A DNA stretch of 64,000 nucleotides from Microbacterium sp. (GCF_017305435.1 NZ_JAFKIP010000006.1:248001-312000), one strand, 5' to 3'. Numbered from the stretch's first letter, positions 7,317-15,589 are shown. Program-made: numbers and translations. The notes: a model not told the origin generated them from the sequence alone.

Positions 7317-8036
7317 ATGCGACTCGCTCCCCACCTGCACCGCCTCGGCGGCGACATCGTCTCGTCGTATCTGGTCGAGCTGCCCGATGGCATCACGCTG
7401 ATCGACGCGGGACTTCCCGGGCACTGGCGCGACCTGCAGCGCGAGCTGCGGGAGATCGGGTGCCCGCTCTCCGACATCCGCGGGCTCATCCTCACCCACG
7501 GCGACAGCGACCACATCGGCTTCGCCGAGCGCCTGCGCCGCGAAGGCGTTCCGGTCTACGTCCACGCCGCCGATGCCCACCGCGCGCGCACCGGCGAGAA
7601 GCCCAAGACGGCGATGGGACCGGCGCGGGTGATGCCGACGGCGGGCTTCCTCGCCTATGCGCTGCGCAAGGGCGGATTCCGCACCGCGTATCCCCGGGTC
7701 GTGCAGGAAGTCGCAGATGGGGATCGACTCGATCTGCCCGGGGCGCCCCTCGTCATCGGGATGCCGGGGCATTCGCCCGGGAGCATCGCCGTCCACGTTC
7801 CCGCCGTCGGCGCGCTGTTCGTGGGAGATGCGCTCACGACGCGCCACGTGCTGACGGGCCGGTCCGGCGCGCAGCCGGCACCGTTCAGCGACGATCCCGC
7901 CGTCGCACTGGCCTCGCTCGATCGGATCGCGGGCGTCGACGCCGCCTGGGTGCTGCCCGGTCACGGGGCACCCTGGCACGGCTCCCCCGCCGCGATCGCC
8001 GCCGCCGTGCGGGAGCAGGCGGAGACCCCCGCGTAG
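7317..8036 (+). CDS. Metallo-beta-lactamase fold hydrolase
   Basis: This 239-residue single-domain MBL-fold protein has metal-binding motif THGDSDHIG (the H-x-D-x-D-H variant of the usual H-x-H-x-D-H), a later GMPGHSPGS histidine strand, VGDAL as the bridging aspartate, and LPGHGAPW as the last histidine. Glyoxalase-II-like or lactonase-like hydrolysis is possible; the substrate is unknown. The start is ATG 7317 with GGAGG at 7306-7310; the frame is open further upstream but would run through the operators. It is paired with the divergent TetR regulator. Its TAG stop is also the first half of the aspS -10 box. Confidence 0.88.
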   Translation: MRLAPHLHRLGGDIVSSYLVELPDGITLIDAGLPGHWRDLQRELREIGCPLSDIRGLILTHGDSDHIGFAERLRREGVPVYVHAADAHRARTGEKPKTAMGPARVMPTAGFLAYALRKGGFRTAYPRVVQEVADGDRLDLPGAPLVIGMPGHSPGSIAVHVPAVGALFVGDALTTRHVLTGRSGAQPAPFSDDPAVALASLDRIAGVDAAWVLPGHGAPWHGSPAAIAAAVREQAETPA

Positions 8037-8039
8037 ACT
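8034..8039 (+). promoter_or_regulatory. Leaderless -10 box for aspS, sharing the upstream stop codon
   Basis: TAGACT begins with the TAG stop codon of the preceding gene (8034-8036) and lies 8 nt before the aspS GTG (8048). This supports a leaderless aspS mRNA. Confidence 0.55.
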
Positions 8040-8047
8040 GGACCCTC

Positions 8048-9388
8048 GTGACCGAACGCACCCTCGTCAGCCAGCTGCAGTCCCGCGAAGACGGACCCGT
8101 CCGGGTCTCCGGATGGGTCGAGACCGTCCGCGACCAGAAGAAGGTGCAGTTCGTCATCCTGCGGGACGAGACCGGTGCCGTGCAGCTCGTGAACCCGGCG
8201 ACCCGCCCGGATCCCGACGGCGCGGACCAGGATGCCGAGGCCCTCGCCCTCACGGCCCGCATCTCCGAGATGTCCACCGGCACGTTCCTCACGGTGACCG
8301 GCGACCTGAAGCACGACGAGCGCGTCAAGCTCGGCGGCGTGGAGATCAAGATCGGCGCCCTCGACGTGGCATCCGCCGCGCTTCCCGAGACTCCGATCGC
8401 GCCCGACAGCGGGCTCGACAAGCGCATGGACTGGCGATTCATCGACCTGCGCCAGCGCCGCAACGCCCTGATCTTCCGCATCCAGACGACGCTCGAGCAC
8501 GCGATGCGCTCCTACTGGATCGACCGCGACTACATCGAGATCCACTCGCCGAAGCTCATGTCGACGCCCGCCGAGGGGAACGCCGAGCTGTTCGCCCTCG
8601 AGTACTTCGGCGACCAGACGGCGTACCTCGCGCAGAGCCCGCAGCACTACAAGCAGATGGCGCAGGCCGCCGGCTTCGGCAAGGTCTTCGAGATCAGCGA
8701 TGTCTTCCGCGCCGACCCGTCGTTCACGAGCCGCCACGCGACCGAGTTCACCTCGATCGACGCCGAGATCAGCTGGATCGACTCGTACGAAGACGTCGCG
8801 CAGATGCAGGAGGAGCTCCTCGCGGCAGCCTTCCAGGCGGTGAAGGACAAGCACGGCGACGAGATCACAGAGCTCTTCGACATCGATGTCGTCGTGCCGA
8901 CCCTCCCCTTCCCGCGCATCCCGCTCGCCGAGGCGCGCGAGATCGTGAAGGCGCGCGGCTACGACATCCCGCGCACCGACGGCGACCTCGATCCCGAGGG
9001 CGAGCGCCAGATCTCGGCGCACGTGCGCGAGACCTTCGGGCACCAGTTCGTGTTCATCACGGACTACCACCCCGAGATCCGGCCGTTCTACCACATGCGC
9101 AACGCCGAGACCGGGCTCACGACGAGCTACGACCTGCTCTTCCAGGGCACCGAGATCACGACCGGCGCGCAGCGCGAGCACCGCATCGATGTGCTCGAGG
9201 CGCAGGCGCTCGAGAAGGGCCTCTCGCTCGAGGGCCTCGCCCACTACCTCGACTTCTTCCGCTACGGTGTGCCGCCGCACGGCGGCTTCGGGATGGGTCT
9301 CGCGCGTGTGCTGATGCTCATGCTCGGGCAGGACTCGATCCGCGAGGTCACCTATCTCTTCCGCGGCCCGACCCGGCTGGCGCCGTAA
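8048..9388 (+). CDS. aspS: Aspartyl-tRNA synthetase, archaeal type
   Basis: This 446-residue class II synthetase has an N-terminal OB anticodon-binding domain (VRVSGWVETVRDQKKVQFVI) followed by the catalytic domain. Class II motif 2 reads FRADPSFTSRHATEFTSID and motif 3 GGFGMGLARVLMLML. It lacks the GAD insertion of the usual ~590-residue bacterial AspRS, which marks it as the archaeal/eukaryal AspRS2 type. In bacteria such enzymes are often non-discriminating and also charge tRNA-Asn for the GatCAB amidotransferase route; that specificity is inferred, not seen. The GTG start is set by the OB domain and by TAGACT 8 nt upstream. Confidence 0.93.
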   Translation: MTERTLVSQLQSREDGPVRVSGWVETVRDQKKVQFVILRDETGAVQLVNPATRPDPDGADQDAEALALTARISEMSTGTFLTVTGDLKHDERVKLGGVEIKIGALDVASAALPETPIAPDSGLDKRMDWRFIDLRQRRNALIFRIQTTLEHAMRSYWIDRDYIEIHSPKLMSTPAEGNAELFALEYFGDQTAYLAQSPQHYKQMAQAAGFGKVFEISDVFRADPSFTSRHATEFTSIDAEISWIDSYEDVAQMQEELLAAAFQAVKDKHGDEITELFDIDVVVPTLPFPRIPLAEAREIVKARGYDIPRTDGDLDPEGERQISAHVRETFGHQFVFITDYHPEIRPFYHMRNAETGLTTSYDLLFQGTEITTGAQREHRIDVLEAQALEKGLSLEGLAHYLDFFRYGVPPHGGFGMGLARVLMLMLGQDSIREVTYLFRGPTRLAP

Positions 9389-9400
9389 CGAGGGGATGCC

Positions 9401-10195
9401 GTGACCGAGCCGATCGAGGGATTGCACAACTTCCGCGACACGGGCGGCACGCCCCTCGCGTCGGGCGGGGTGACCCGCCCGGGCGTGCTCTTCCGCTCCG
9501 ATGCACTGAACGCGCTCACCGACGCGGGCGTCGCGGCACTCGACGCGAGCCCGATCGGCACGGTCGTCGACTTCCGCACGCCCGAAGAGCGTGCAGCCGC
9601 GCCCGACCGTCTGCCGACCCGCACCATCGAGACCGTAGAGCTGTCGATCCTCGAGGGGGCGATGGCGCAGCTCGCGAAGGAGATGCTCTCGCCAGGCAGT
9701 GCGCCGACGGCGGACCAACTGGCGGATGCCGCCGCGAAGATCCCCACGCTCGACCAGCTCTACATCGGCATGCTGCAGCACGGCGCCGACGCCTTCGCGA
9801 CGGTCGCCCGCCTGGTCGCCGGCAGCGACGCGAAGGACGACGAGCCGAGCGCCGTCCTCGTCCACTGCACCGCCGGCAAGGATCGGACCGGCGTCGCGAC
9901 CGCTCTCCTCCTCGACGCCGCGGGCGCCGAGCGCGCGGCCGTCGTCGCCGACTACGCCTCCTCCGAGCAGAACCTCGCCGGCGACTGGGCGGACGGCATG
10001 CTGCGGATGGTCGCGTCCTTCGGCATCCCACTCACTCCGGCCCTCGAGACGCTCGTCGTCCGGACGCCTCCGGAGGCCATCAGCGCCGCGCTGGCGTGGG
10101 TGGATGCCACGCACGGCTCGAGCGCGGACTACCTGCGCTCGGGCGGCCTGACGGAGCACGGACTCGAGACCCTGCGGACGCGCCTCGCCGGCTGA
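9401..10195 (+). CDS. Tyrosine/serine protein phosphatase, PtpB-like
   Basis: This 264-residue protein of the Y_phosphatase3 family begins with the family N-terminus GLHNFRDTGG, carries VVDFRTPEER, and has the CX5R active site VHCTAGKDRTGVAT, with the extra KDR typical of PtpB-like lipid/protein phosphatases. It starts with GTG 9401, 12 nt after aspS, so it is probably co-transcribed. No signal peptide or transmembrane segment is seen. It could act on phosphotyrosine, phosphoserine or phosphoinositides; the sequence does not decide. Confidence 0.9.
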   Translation: MTEPIEGLHNFRDTGGTPLASGGVTRPGVLFRSDALNALTDAGVAALDASPIGTVVDFRTPEERAAAPDRLPTRTIETVELSILEGAMAQLAKEMLSPGSAPTADQLADAAAKIPTLDQLYIGMLQHGADAFATVARLVAGSDAKDDEPSAVLVHCTAGKDRTGVATALLLDAAGAERAAVVADYASSEQNLAGDWADGMLRMVASFGIPLTPALETLVVRTPPEAISAALAWVDATHGSSADYLRSGGLTEHGLETLRTRLAG

Positions 10196-10295
10196 TCGAA
10201 ACCTCACAGCGGGCGATCTTCCCCCCGACCGGCGCGCGCACTAACGTGTGACGCGATACGGGCGGTGGGCCCGTTCTGTCATGGGAGGTACGGCG

Positions 10296-10472
10296 ATGGC
10301 CGGAAAGTTCGAGCTCTACACCGATGCGGGCGGCAAGTGGCGGTTCCGCCTCAAGGCCGGCAACGGGCAGGTCATCGCCGTCGGCGAGGCGTACGAATCG
10401 AAGGCGGCCGCGCAGAACGGCATCGAGTCCATCAAGAAGAACGCCCCGGACGCGCCCGTCGTCGAGGTGTGA
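10296..10472 (+). CDS. YegP-family (DUF1508) small protein
   Basis: This 58-residue protein consists of one DUF1508 unit: KFELYTDAGGKWRFRLKAGN, then GEAYESKAAAQNGIESIKKN and a C-terminal VVEV strand. Enterobacterial YegP has two such units. The fold is a small beta-beta-alpha module of unknown function. The start is ATG 10296, preceded by GGGAGGT at 10283-10289; the frame extends to 10248 without a ribosome-binding site. A TAACGT hexamer at 10242-10247 is a plausible -10 box, giving a leader of about 40 nt. Confidence 0.88.
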   Translation: MAGKFELYTDAGGKWRFRLKAGNGQVIAVGEAYESKAAAQNGIESIKKNAPDAPVVEV

Positions 10473-10545
10473 TCCCGGTCGAGGTCGTCACCCGGAGGCC
10501 ACGAGCCGTTCACCCGGCCTGACCCGGCGCGTCACGGAGCGGTTC

Positions 10546-10586
10546 TACGTTCCTCTCATCCCCGCACTGCGCGCCTTCCGGCGCGC
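10546..10586 (+). promoter_or_regulatory. Promoter and 5' UTR stem-loop of the PotABCD-type operon
   Basis: TACGTT (10546-10551) resembles an actinobacterial -10 box. GCGCGCC (10569-10575) and GGCGCGC (10580-10586) form a 7-bp stem with a TTCC tetraloop in the presumed leader, ahead of a GAGAGGA ribosome-binding region and the ATG at 10610. Confidence 0.4.
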
Positions 10587-10609
10587 GCGGATCACCCGAG
10601 AGGAATCCC

Positions 10610-11743
10610 ATGCTCCGTACTCCCCTGCGCCGCGCGATCGCCGCGACGGCGGCCGCCACCGCCCTGGCCCTGACCCTCGCCGCGTGCAGCGGCGCGGCGG
10701 AAGCCGGCGAGAGCGGCGGCGGCGTCGACGCGGCATCCGCCACCGATGTGACCGCGTTCGGCTCGTTCGAGGCCCTCGAGACGGCCGCCAAGGCCGAGGG
10801 CGCGCTCAACGTCATCGCGCTGCCCCGCGACTGGGCGAACTACGGCGAGATCCTCGACCTGTTCGCCGAGCGCTACCCGGAGATCGCGATCAACGAGCAG
10901 TCACCCGACGTCTCGAGCGCCGAGGAGATCCAGGCCGCCAAGACCAACGAGGGCCTCGACACCGCTCCCGACGTCTTCGACATCGGACTGACGGTCGCTC
11001 TGCAGAACACCGCTCAGTTCGCGCCCTACCAGGTGCAGACCTGGGCCGACATCCCCGACGCGCTCAAGGAGCCGACGGGCCTGTTCGTCGGCGACTACGG
11101 CGGGTACATGTCGATCGGGTACGACTCGTCGAAGTTCCCCGCGCCGACGTCGCTCGAAGACCTTCTGACCCCCGCGTACAAGGGCGCCGTCGCGATCAAC
11201 GGCGACCCCACGCAGGCCGGCGCGGCGTTCGCCGCCGTGGGTCTTGCGACCGTCCAGTCGGGTGGCACGCTCGACGACTTCCAGCCGGGCATCGACTTCT
11301 TCGGAAAGCTGCAGAAGGCGGGGAACCTCCTCAAGGTCGACGTCACGACGGCGACCGTCGCGAGCGGCGAGACCCCCGTCGTCTTCGACTGGGATTACCT
11401 GAACGCGACGCACCAGGCCGACAACCCCGCGTGGAAGGTCGTCGTGCTGGACGGCACGGGCTACGCGGGCTACTACAACCAGGCCATCAACAAGAGCGCC
11501 CCGCACCCCGCGGCCGCGCGCCTCTGGCAGGAGTTCCTGTACAGCGACGAGGTGCAGAACCTGTGGCTCAAGGGCGGCGCCCGCCCCGCGCGCATGGCGG
11601 CGATGACCGAGGCCGGCACGATCGACGCGAACCTCGCCGCGGCGCTGCCGGAGGCGCCCGCCGAGACCGTCGTCCCGACCGAGAAGCAGTCCGCCGCGGC
11701 GGGCACCCTCCTCGGCGAGAAGTGGGCGACGGCGGTTCAGTGA
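10610..11743 (+). CDS. ABC transporter substrate-binding lipoprotein (PotD/Fe3+-type)
   Basis: This 377-residue extracellular solute-binding protein has a signal sequence ending in the lipobox LTLAACSG. The mature protein follows the PotD/PhnS/FutA-like type II fold (solute-binding families 1/8): an early domain-1 strand GALNVIALPRDWANYGEI, a hinge region ADIPDALKEPTGLFVGDYGG, and VFDWDYLN near the second hinge. It heads a four-gene operon with two permeases and an ATPase joined by GTGA/ATGA overlaps. Relatives bind polyamines, ferric iron, thiamine or aminoethylphosphonate, and the ligand here cannot be assigned. Confidence 0.88.
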   Translation: MLRTPLRRAIAATAAATALALTLAACSGAAEAGESGGGVDAASATDVTAFGSFEALETAAKAEGALNVIALPRDWANYGEILDLFAERYPEIAINEQSPDVSSAEEIQAAKTNEGLDTAPDVFDIGLTVALQNTAQFAPYQVQTWADIPDALKEPTGLFVGDYGGYMSIGYDSSKFPAPTSLEDLLTPAYKGAVAINGDPTQAGAAFAAVGLATVQSGGTLDDFQPGIDFFGKLQKAGNLLKVDVTTATVASGETPVVFDWDYLNATHQADNPAWKVVVLDGTGYAGYYNQAINKSAPHPAAARLWQEFLYSDEVQNLWLKGGARPARMAAMTEAGTIDANLAAALPEAPAETVVPTEKQSAAAGTLLGEKWATAVQ

Positions 11744-12693
11744 CCACTGCCGTGACGGCGGGGGCGGATGCCGTGGCATCCGCCCCCGCCCCTTCCTCCT
11801 CGGGCTCCGCCCCTTCCTCCCCGAGGCCCGCCGCGCCCACCGGGCGACGCCTGTCATGGGCGTGGCTCGGGCTCTTCCCGTTCACGGTCTACGTCGCACT
11901 GTTCCTGGCCCTGCCGACGGCCCTGGCGATCGGCTCGGGATTCTTCACCCGCGAGGGGGCGTTCACATGGTCGAACGTCGCCGCCCTCGGCGACCCGCTC
12001 ATCCTCCGGACGTTCGCGAACTCGGCCGGTCTGTCGCTCCTCACGGCCGTCATCGGCGCCGTCGTCGGCGCGCTCGTCTGCTACGCCCTCCTCGGTCTCT
12101 CCGCCGAGGGCACGGTGCGCTCCGCCGTGGATGCCGCGGCGGGAGTCCTGGCCCAGTTCGGCGGTGTCATGCTCGCCTTCGCGTTCATCGCGACGATCGG
12201 CATCCAGGGGGTCGTCACGGTGTTCCTGCGCGACGCGTTCGGCATCGACATCTTCGCGAACGGCACGTGGCTCTACGAACTGCCCGGTCTCGTGCTGCCC
12301 TACGTCTTCTTCCAGATCCCGCTCATGGTCATCACCTTCCTCCCCGCGCTCTCCGCCCTCAAGCTGCAGTGGGCTGAAGCCAACCTCACCCTCGGCGGGT
12401 CGGCCGCGAGCTTCTGGGCGCGCATCGGCATCCCTGTACTTGCCCCGTCGTTCATCGCGAGCCTGCTGCTCCTGTTCGCGAACGCGTTCTCGTCGTACGC
12501 GACGGCGGCGGCGCTCGCGAGCCAGGGGTCGCAGATCGTGCCGCTGCAGATCCGTGCGGCGCTCACGAGCGAGACCGTCCTCGGGCGGGAGAACCTCGCC
12601 GGGGCACTCGCTCTCGGCATGATCGTGGTCGTCGGCCTCGTCATGGGTGCGTACACCCTCGTCCAGCGGCGCGCCGCGCGGTGGCAGGCATGA
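11740..12693 (+). CDS. ABC transporter permease 1 (PotB-like)
   Basis: This 317-residue permease starts with GTG 11740, overlapping the substrate-binding gene (GTGA). About 35 low-complexity Ala/Pro/Ser residues precede the first span (LGLFPFTVYVALFLALPTAL). There are about six membrane segments and an EAA-like loop around EANLTLGGSAASFWARIGIP, which contacts the ATPase. The PotB/CysT-like family fits the PotD-like binding protein upstream. The next gene overlaps by ATGA, so the subunits are translationally coupled. Confidence 0.88.
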   Translation: MTTAVTAGADAVASAPAPSSSGSAPSSPRPAAPTGRRLSWAWLGLFPFTVYVALFLALPTALAIGSGFFTREGAFTWSNVAALGDPLILRTFANSAGLSLLTAVIGAVVGALVCYALLGLSAEGTVRSAVDAAAGVLAQFGGVMLAFAFIATIGIQGVVTVFLRDAFGIDIFANGTWLYELPGLVLPYVFFQIPLMVITFLPALSALKLQWAEANLTLGGSAASFWARIGIPVLAPSFIASLLLLFANAFSSYATAAALASQGSQIVPLQIRAALTSETVLGRENLAGALALGMIVVVGLVMGAYTLVQRRAARWQA

Positions 12694-13484
12694 CCCGCCT
12701 CGCTCCCCGCCCCGCGACGCGAGCGATCATCGGGGTCGTCGTCGGTGCCTTCTTCGCGATCCCCCTCGTCTCGACCCTCCTGTACACGCTCAAGATGCCG
12801 GATGGCTCACTGTCCTTCGCACGCTGGGCGGGCCTGTTCGATGCGAAGACGGCCGCGACGCTGAAGCCGATCTGGACGGGCCTCGGCAACTCGCTCGTCC
12901 TGTGCGTCGTGACGGTCGCGATCGTGCTCCTCCTCCTCGCGCCGACGATGGTGCTCGTGAACCTGCGGTTCCCCCGCCTGAAGCGCATCTTCGAGTTCAC
13001 CGTGCTGCTGCCGATCTCGATCCCCGCGATCGTGCTCGTCGTAGGGCTCGCGCCGCTCTACCTGCAGATCGGGCGCCTCCTCGGCACGGGGGCGTGGACG
13101 CTCGCGTTCGCGTACGGGATCACGGTGCTGCCCTTCGCGTACCGCTCGATCCAGGCCTCGATCGACGCCGTCGACCTCCGCACGCTCGCGGAGGCCGCCC
13201 GCTCGCTCGGTGCGGGGTGGACGGCGGTCGTCCTGCGGGTCCTCGCCCCGAACCTGCGGCCGGGGCTGCTCGCGGCATCCCTGCTGTCCATCGCCGTCGT
13301 CCTCGGCGAGTTCACGATCGCGTCGCTGCTGAACCGTCAGGTGTTCCAGACCGCGATGGTCGTGGTCCAGAAGCAGGATCCGTTCCTCCCGGCGATCTTC
13401 ACCCTCCTCGCCCTGCTCTTCTGCTTCGTCCTCCTCCTCGTCATCGGCCGCGCCGCGCGCGGCCATCGAAAGGCCCGCCCGTGA
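12690..13484 (+). CDS. ABC transporter permease 2 (PotC-like)
   Basis: This 264-residue permease has six predicted spans and the EAA motif LAEAARSLGAGWTAVVLRVL near residues 167-186. The start is ATG 12690, overlapping permease 1 by four bases; a GTG at 12681 is a weaker alternative. It pairs with permease 1 to form the membrane channel. The gene ends in a GTGA overlap with the ATPase gene. Confidence 0.88.
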   Translation: MTRLAPRPATRAIIGVVVGAFFAIPLVSTLLYTLKMPDGSLSFARWAGLFDAKTAATLKPIWTGLGNSLVLCVVTVAIVLLLLAPTMVLVNLRFPRLKRIFEFTVLLPISIPAIVLVVGLAPLYLQIGRLLGTGAWTLAFAYGITVLPFAYRSIQASIDAVDLRTLAEAARSLGAGWTAVVLRVLAPNLRPGLLAASLLSIAVVLGEFTIASLLNRQVFQTAMVVVQKQDPFLPAIFTLLALLFCFVLLLVIGRAARGHRKARP

Positions 13485-14593
13485 CCATCGACCGCGCTCT
13501 CCCCCACACCGCCGACAACCTGCTGCTCACCGGAGCCGCCGCCGGCACCCGGGTGCAGCTCCAGGCCATCGAGAAGAGCTTCGGCGGCACGCGCGTGCTG
13601 CACGGCGTCGACCTCGACATCGCGCCCGGCGAGTTCGTCTCGCTCCTCGGCCCCTCGGGGTGCGGCAAGACGACGGCGCTGCGGGTGCTCGCAGGCCTCG
13701 AATCCGCCGACGGCGGCACGGTGCTCCTCGGCGGGCGCGACGTGTCGCGCGTCCCGACGCAGCGCCGCGACATCGGCATGGTCTTCCAGTCGTACTCGCT
13801 GTTCCCGCATCTGAGCGTCGTCGACAACACCGCGTTCGGCCTGCGCCGGCGCGGCATCCGTCGCGCGCCCGCCGCACGACGTGCGCTCGACGCTCTCGAA
13901 CTCGTCGGCCTCGGTCACCTCGCCGACCGCTACCCGCACCAGCTCTCCGGCGGGCAGCAGCAGCGAGTCGCCCTCGCGCGCGCACTCGTCACGGAGCCCC
14001 GCGTGCTGCTGCTGGACGAGCCGCTCTCGGCCCTCGACGCGCGCGTGCGCGTGCAGCTGCGCGACGAGATCCGCCGCCTCCAGCTGCGCCTGGGCATCAC
14101 AACCGTGTTCGTGACGCACGACCAGGAGGAGGCCCTCGCCGTCTCCGACCGCATCGCAGTGATGGATGCCGGGCGGATCGAGCAGATCGGCACCCCCGAA
14201 GAGCTGTACCTGCGCCCGCGGACCCCGGTCGTCGCCGCGTTCGTCGGCCTCTCCAGCGCCGTCCCCGCGGTCGCGACGGGCGACGCCGTGACCGTGTGGG
14301 GCGCCACGCTCGCCCGCCTCGGAACGGGCGAGACGGGACCGGTCACGGCTCTCCTCCGCCCGGAGAACGTCCGCATCGAGGCGGTGTCGCCGGCGCCGGG
14401 TGCCGCTGCACCCGGCATCGAGGGTGAGGTCGAGGAGAGCACGTTCCTCGGCAGCTTCCGCCGCACCGTCGTCCGCACCACGGGCGGCGACATCGTCCAC
14501 GTGCAGCACGACGTCGCCGACCGGTACGAGTACGGTCAGCGCGTGCGGCTCACGCTCGCCGAGGTCGCCGTGGCGGTGCGACCGGCCGCGTGA
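13481..14593 (+). CDS. ABC transporter ATP-binding protein (PotA/FbpC-type)
   Basis: This 370-residue ATPase has Walker A GPSGCGKTTALR, Q-loop MVFQSYSLFPHLSV, signature LSGGQQQRVALARAL, Walker B VLLLDEPLSALD and switch histidine VFVTHDQEEAL. A C-terminal TOBE-type domain (VTALLRPENVRIE ... VRLTLAEVAVAV) places it in the PotA/UgpC/FbpC group with regulatory C-termini. The start is GTG 13481, which overlaps permease 2; about 25 residues precede the nucleotide-binding domain. It is the last gene of the operon and is followed by a large stem-loop. Confidence 0.93.
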   Translation: MTIDRALPHTADNLLLTGAAAGTRVQLQAIEKSFGGTRVLHGVDLDIAPGEFVSLLGPSGCGKTTALRVLAGLESADGGTVLLGGRDVSRVPTQRRDIGMVFQSYSLFPHLSVVDNTAFGLRRRGIRRAPAARRALDALELVGLGHLADRYPHQLSGGQQQRVALARALVTEPRVLLLDEPLSALDARVRVQLRDEIRRLQLRLGITTVFVTHDQEEALAVSDRIAVMDAGRIEQIGTPEELYLRPRTPVVAAFVGLSSAVPAVATGDAVTVWGATLARLGTGETGPVTALLRPENVRIEAVSPAPGAAAPGIEGEVEESTFLGSFRRTVVRTTGGDIVHVQHDVADRYEYGQRVRLTLAEVAVAVRPAA

Positions 14594-14620
14594 GAGCACG
14601 GGGTGCGTCCGGCCGGCACA

Positions 14621-14702
14621 CGAAAACTCCTCCACCGCGGCGGTGATCGTGGCCACGGGGGTCGTTATCGGCGTGATCTCCGCCAGATCACCGGAGTTTT
14701 CG
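14621..14702. terminator. Nested stem-loop between convergent operons
   Basis: CGAAAACTCC (14621-14630) pairs exactly with GGAGTTTTCG (14693-14702), and inside it CGGTGATC (14641-14648) pairs with GATCACCG (14686-14693, sharing one base). The outer arms carry runs of A and T, so transcripts from either side end in a stem followed by U-rich sequence. It probably serves as a bidirectional terminator between the ABC operon and the leftward Dabb gene. Confidence 0.6.
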
Positions 14703-14719
14703 CGCGCAACCCCGGGAGG

Positions 14720-15016
14720 TCAGAGCTGGAAGTCGACGGCGACGCGGTCGGCGACGACGGAACGCACGTACGCCACGACCACCTGGTGGTCGGGGTGGGT
14801 CTGGTACGCGTCGAGCGCGGCCTGATCGGCGAAATCGGCGACCAGGGCCACGTCCCAGTTGGTGCCGCCGACGACGTCCGGGCCAACCGAGATCTCGCCG
14901 ATCGAGGGGACGACGCCCTTCAGCGCGAGGAGGTCCGCGGCGATCTTCTGCGCCTGCGCAGCCTTCTCGGCGGGGTCCTCGGTGGCCAGACGCCAGGCGA
15001 CGATGTGACGGATCAT
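14720..15016 (-). CDS. Dabb (stress-responsive A/B barrel) domain protein
   Basis: This 98-residue protein has the Dabb layout: MIRHIVAWRL first strand, a helix with the conserved EKAAQAQKIAADLLALKG, a PSIGEISVGPDV strand and YQTHPDHQVVVAYVRSVVAD near the end. Dabb proteins are small dimeric ferredoxin-like barrels, sometimes enzymes, often stress-associated. The start is ATG 15016, which overlaps the stop of the glutaredoxin-like gene by ATGA, so the two are coupled. The long open frame upstream of this ATG is a shadow of that gene. Confidence 0.9.
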   Translation of the reverse strand: MIRHIVAWRLATEDPAEKAAQAQKIAADLLALKGVVPSIGEISVGPDVVGGTNWDVALVADFADQAALDAYQTHPDHQVVVAYVRSVVADRVAVDFQL

Positions 15017-15336
15017 GCGGGTTCCTCTTCCGGGGCGGTGGTCGTTGCGGGGAGTGCGCCCGCTGCGGGCGCTGCGGATGCCGCGGCATCCAGCGCAGCC
15101 CGCAGGCGGGCGGCGTCGAGGCGCCAGTGCGCGTGCAGACGGTCGTCGATCAGCACGACGGGGATCTTCTCCCACCACGCCTCGTACAGCGCCGGATCGT
15201 CGAGGATCGACACCTCCGCGACCTCGACATCGCTCTCCGGCAGTTCGGAGACGACGAGGTCGACGATCTCGCGGGCGACGTCGCACAGATGGCAGTCGGG
15301 CTTCGAGATGAGCGTGAGTGTCGTCACGGCATCCAT
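15013..15336 (-). CDS. Glutaredoxin-like protein (DUF836 type)
   Basis: This 107-residue thioredoxin-fold protein has redox motif SKPDCHLCDVAREIV (CxxC) near the N-terminus and the cis-proline strand EKIPVVLIDDRL with an HWRLDAARLRAAL end, as in DUF836 glutaredoxin-like proteins. The last 25 residues are Ala/Pro/Thr-rich and probably disordered. The start is ATG 15336; it overlaps the Dabb gene by four bases. The electron partner is unknown. Confidence 0.88.
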   Translation of the reverse strand: MDAVTTLTLISKPDCHLCDVAREIVDLVVSELPESDVEVAEVSILDDPALYEAWWEKIPVVLIDDRLHAHWRLDAARLRAALDAAASAAPAAGALPATTTAPEEEPA

Positions 15337-15405
15337 TCTCCAACACGAAGCGCCCGTCCAGATGGACAGGCGCTCGGTGTCGTTTCAGCGTTGCCGCAGC
15401 AGGAA

Positions 15406-15504
15406 TTACTTCTTGTTGCGACGCTGGTGGCGAGTCTTGCGAAGCAGCTTGCGGTGCTTCTTCTTCGCCATGCGCTTGCGGCGCTTCTTGATGACAGAAC
15501 CCAC
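15406..15504 (-). CDS. Small ribosomal protein bS22-type (AURKAIP1/COX24 domain)
   Basis: This 32-residue, extremely basic protein begins at GTG 15504 and reads GSVIKKRRKRMAKKKHRK, LLRKTRHQRRNKK. It matches the AURKAIP1/COX24-domain proteins of actinobacteria, of which the mycobacterial member was found as a 30S component (bS22). It is easily missed because of its size. It lies downstream of the excisionase-like HTH gene, with proC nearby, an arrangement I recall from Mycobacterium tuberculosis around Rv0500. A TAGACT promoter and two short stem-loops precede it. Confidence 0.92.
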   Translation of the reverse strand: MGSVIKKRRKRMAKKKHRKLLRKTRHQRRNKK

Positions 15505-15530
15505 GGAAAACCTCACTATGTCAGGGGTCT

Positions 15531-15589
15531 GGACGCGGATCGCCGCGTCCGGGAACGGGCACTTCGAAAAATGCCCTCGGAACAGTCTA
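15531..15589 (-). promoter_or_regulatory. Promoter and structured leader of the bS22 gene
   Basis: Minus-strand TAGACT (15589-15584) includes the TAG stop codon of the upstream HTH gene. The leader of about 70 nt contains GGGCA/TGCCC arms (15557-15561, 15572-15576) and a perfect 8-bp stem GGACGCGG/CCGCGTCC (15531-15538, 15543-15550) with a 4-nt loop. Two stems before a tiny ribosomal-protein gene could confer stability or autoregulation (inference). Confidence 0.5.

Noticed and set aside
14621-14702. A tRNA or other structured RNA in the nested repeat
   Set aside because: No T-arm, anticodon arm or CCA-like end can be drawn; the fold is a simple nested hairpin.
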